Shown here piece after piece: positions 61,121-64,000 of a DNA stretch of 64,000 bases. The stretch's first letter is position 1. Each line of letters opens with the position of its first letter. Under the pieces are notes generated by a model that saw nothing but the letters and a program-made list of their open reading frames with translations, was not told the origin of the DNA and searched no databases. The position numbers were made by a program, and so were the translations under genes. This DNA comes from Acheta domesticus (Eukaryota; Arthropoda; Insecta; Orthoptera; Gryllidae), in assembly GCA_031308135.1 (NCBI GenBank), contig JAHLJT010009436.1, forward strand, positions 140,886,303-140,950,302. Direction: 5' to 3'.

Positions 61121-62005
61121 CTATATATTTACTCCATTTTTACCTCGAGTGCGTGGTCGAAGGTTGTAATGTGTCCCAGCAGTCACAGGTTGTGAGGAAA
61201 TAGAGGCGTCGTTGGTAGTGGGAATGGAAGAAACGGGAGTAGGTTCACAGGAGGGGGTAAGAGGGTTCAGAATAAGGGTGGGGGGTGGGGAACGTAAGGA
61301 AGGTGAAAGGGATGGATTTTTGGCAGGAGGCTGCGTAGGACTGGAGTTGATGATGTATTGTGCAAGCTTTTCACCGACTGCATGTTTTCCAGCAAGGTTC
61401 ATGTGGAGACCGTGCCGGGTGAAGTGTTTTACTGAGAGGAAATTCATTTCAAAAAGTGTTACATCTGTTTCTCTCAGTTGCAGTTTTAGTTGTTGGTTTG
61501 CGTGCTTAATCTCGCTGCAGAGTGTTGGCCTGTTGTACCAGAAGGGCAGAGTCGAGACTACAATGTTAGTATTTTGGGCGGCACATTGTAATTTGTTTAC
61601 ATGTTGCTCAGGTGTAAAGTTACCGCCCAAATTAATGTCATTCTGCCCTGCTATGATAATGACTGTGTCCTGATTGGTCATTGTCTTTGTGTGAGTGTCC
61701 AACTCTGCAGTCACGTCTGCAAACCTCCCGTTAGGTTTAAAAATAGACGAGACTGAGTAGTTGGGGGGTAACTTCCTACTGAGAATGGAGGAAAGATGGC
61801 GACCATGGCTGTCAGCTAAAATAAGTACCTGTTTTTTAGGCTCAGTAGGAATGGCTTTGTTTTCAAGTGGGCTAGGATGCGAAGCTTTACGTGTTTTGGT
61901 TTTGACACGCTTCCTAGCCTGTTTGCGTTGGTTTGTGCATGTATTTGTCGATGGAAGGGAAGGGTTGTGAGGATCAGGAAGGCGAGGAAAATCTGTTTCA
62001 AGGAT
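61121..62005 (-). pseudogene. LINE SGNH-esterase-like domain region
   Basis: Minus-strand frame open from 62005 (after a TGA at 62006-62008) to TAG at 61121-61123, with no ATG in its first 90 codons. A basic linker leads to ILADSHGR (61800-61825), the GDS-like nucleophile block. AGQND (GxND-like block) and HGLHMNLAGK (His block) follow. The usual catalytic Asp three residues before that His is not seen. A Pro/Ser-rich tail ends in HYNLRPR. SGNH esterase domains occur in proteins of CR1/L2-type LINEs. It lies in the same frame as the endonuclease downstream, separated only by the TAG. The 5' end is missing or frameshifted. Confidence 0.7.
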
Positions 62006-64000
62006 TCATTTAAAATAACCACACTTCGGATTTTATTGCACTTTATTCTCATTAAAATGCATTTATTGAATTTATGGTACTCTCTCTAGTATGTCACTCG
62101 TACGTAAATACGAATGTTTTATCCAATAGTAGACAAGGATTACTTAAAGAACACATTAAATCATGAACAATTATATAATGGATTACAATTTTTTTCATAA
62201 ATGGGTGTGAAAATACTAAAACTCAATTACGGTTCCTAAAAAAACAATCCACTGATTACAAGCACATCAAATTAACGACGGACAAATTCATTACGTGTAC
62301 ATCTACTTACTCCCATGGCCTCGAGTTAATAAAAATGTATGTGTACTTACATTGAATCTACTGTCTCCTCTTATTCCTATCAGTCCCCTACTCTCTGTGT
62401 CGCACGCGGAAATGTTGAAGATCGGCACCTTCCCTGCGGCTTCGCTCCATGGCAATAATGCAACTGAACGAAATGGCGAGTGACAGGGAATAGAGCGCCC
62501 TCCAACCTATCACGTCCTTTACCCTACCCTTGGATAGTCGCGTCGTATAGATTTTCTCGGCGTAAAGAGATAGTAAATCGCTTTTACCAGTTTCCCAGCT
62601 TATTCATCTTTCTACTCGTCTCTAGAACTAGAGGAAATTGAACACTCCCGTTTGTTATTTTATTGATTCCTTTGATTACTAATATTGATAGGCTAATGTC
62701 CTCGAACATTCTGTGTGTAAATCAGGCAAATACTGTTCTTTTCAAATTGCTTGTTGAAACATTATTTTTTGTGTTTCACAAGACAACTGCTTAAATAAAA
62801 ATTTGTCCACTCTTGGAGGAAGCAAAAAGGAACAGTATAGTAAAAATAATTCCTACACAAATATCGTAACGTATATATTTCAAGGATATATTGTATGTTT
62901 TTAGTAAAATATACTGTTCATTCTCATCGAGCTTCAGTAAATAATTTAAATATTTATAAAACCCAGAAAATTAAACTGCGCATAACTATAAGTCATCAGT
63001 AATAAATATTACATTATAAAGTAATGAACTATAGCAAATTTTGTAAAAATAAAAGAAAATTTAGTGTGAAATTAATAGTGGAAATTTAAATCTAACCCAT
63101 GCCGGACCATCCAGTTTCCTCTCCTATTATTCGAGTTACTCCTTCTCAATATTCCTTGTAGTATTTGCTGTGGCCATGTTATTAATTCTCTCTATACCGC
63201 GATAAATTAATGGAATATTAGTATCCCCGTGTTCATCCTGATACACGCTGTGCGTTCGTAATAAATCTACGAGTGACGACGTTGGTGGAAATGTTTGTAT
63301 TGCTTAGCGCAGTTTCCAATACATAAAAGTGAACACGGTTAAACACATTAAATGCGTTTTATATGTTGCAGTCGGTTCATATTTTTTGAATTAATTGTAC
63401 GCATTATCAACAGCAGGTACAATGGGGGCGTGTCGAGGGACAAAGCGGGATAAGTGAAAAATACACTTGGGGTTTACATATGGATGCGGCTGAATTATAC
63501 GGTATATTTAATTTAACGATCGTAATATTTGTCCACATTTAAAATGTGAGGTGCTGCCACCCATCGAATTTTTGTAACTCAGCCGCACGGGGATTCTCTC
63601 TGGAAAACCAATATGCTAGTGGCAGCATTGACAGCGGATTTACAGTCCTAAAACGTGAAACTTTTCTGAGACCTCTGCATGCTTTGTTCCTTTTTCTCAC
63701 ATTTTCAAAAGGATAAGTGTTATTTGCATTCGCTTTCTCTATCGACTTCTGTTAAATCGCTTTATAATTTTCTACAAATAAGGTTACAAATATGTACTTT
63801 ATTTTTATTCCAAATTAGCTCTTAAATGCCGTTGATTTCTTTTATTCTGAGAACTCTACTTCAGTAAATATTCGCCGTTTCTAATTAGAAATGGATTACA
63901 TTTTCAAAACAATTAACATTCTACTATAGTGAACAAATTTTTAATAATTAATCAAACAATAAATATACTTTTTACTTTTTTGTCTTAGTACGTATGTAGT
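62006..64000. other. AT-rich right flank, no feature recognised
   Basis: AT-rich, with a slightly GC-richer patch at about 62390-62560. No exon, RNA gene or repeat recognised. Confidence 0.5.

Overview
This window is non-coding, repeat-bearing DNA from a eukaryote, almost certainly an insect. The evidence is the absence of host protein-coding genes, an intron-type splice signal, an arthropod-style tRNA-derived SINE, a K02A2.6-like Ty3/Gypsy retrotransposon and decayed insect-type LINEs. A polyneopteran such as a stick insect or cockroach would fit the SINE type, but the species cannot be fixed from sequence alone. Very CpG-rich blocks alternate with AT-rich DNA. Open frames in the GC-rich blocks are low-complexity, on both strands, and often broken between the two copies of the same block, so I do not call them as genes.

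The dominant fact is structural. Positions 6256-34719 and 35720-59081 are the same locus twice, in direct orientation, separated by exactly 1000 N. The left copy runs into the gap from the left and the right copy starts at the gap, so two contigs with overlapping ends appear to have been placed side by side. The copies differ mostly by single-base indels in homopolymers, plus one large difference: a complete 5-kb LTR retrotransposon at 15105-20093 in the left copy only. The right copy carries the clean empty site at 44564-44568. The real locus is probably about 34.5 kb (no insertion) to 39.6 kb (with insertion), not 64 kb.

Layout. 1-6255, unique left flank: AT-rich DNA with a candidate recursive splice site at 1589/1590, a possible hAT end at 2835, a 12-bp minisatellite at 3548-3896 and a CpG-rich block at 3920-4640. 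6256-34719, copy 1: a chain of CpG-rich blocks, a 179-bp local tandem duplication, the Ty3/Gypsy element, a LINE reverse-transcriptase fossil and a SINE. 34720-35719: gap. 35720-59081, copy 2: the same features without the LTR element. 59082-64000, unique right flank: a CpG-rich block, a long imperfect hairpin at 59857-60064, and a minus-strand LINE fragment encoding an SGNH-esterase-like domain and an AP-type endonuclease in one reading frame interrupted by one TAG.

The only machinery that works together is the Ty3/Gypsy element: LTR promoter and poly(A) signals, primer site, gag-protease frame, RT-RNase H-integrase frame and polypurine tract. Its LTRs are identical except for one base in a T run, so it inserted very recently. 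I found no convincing undescribed multi-gene system. The best leads are the polymorphic retrotransposon, the candidate ratchet splice site, the hairpin element and the dense CpG-island cluster, which looks like the surroundings or a long intron of a developmental regulator (inference only).
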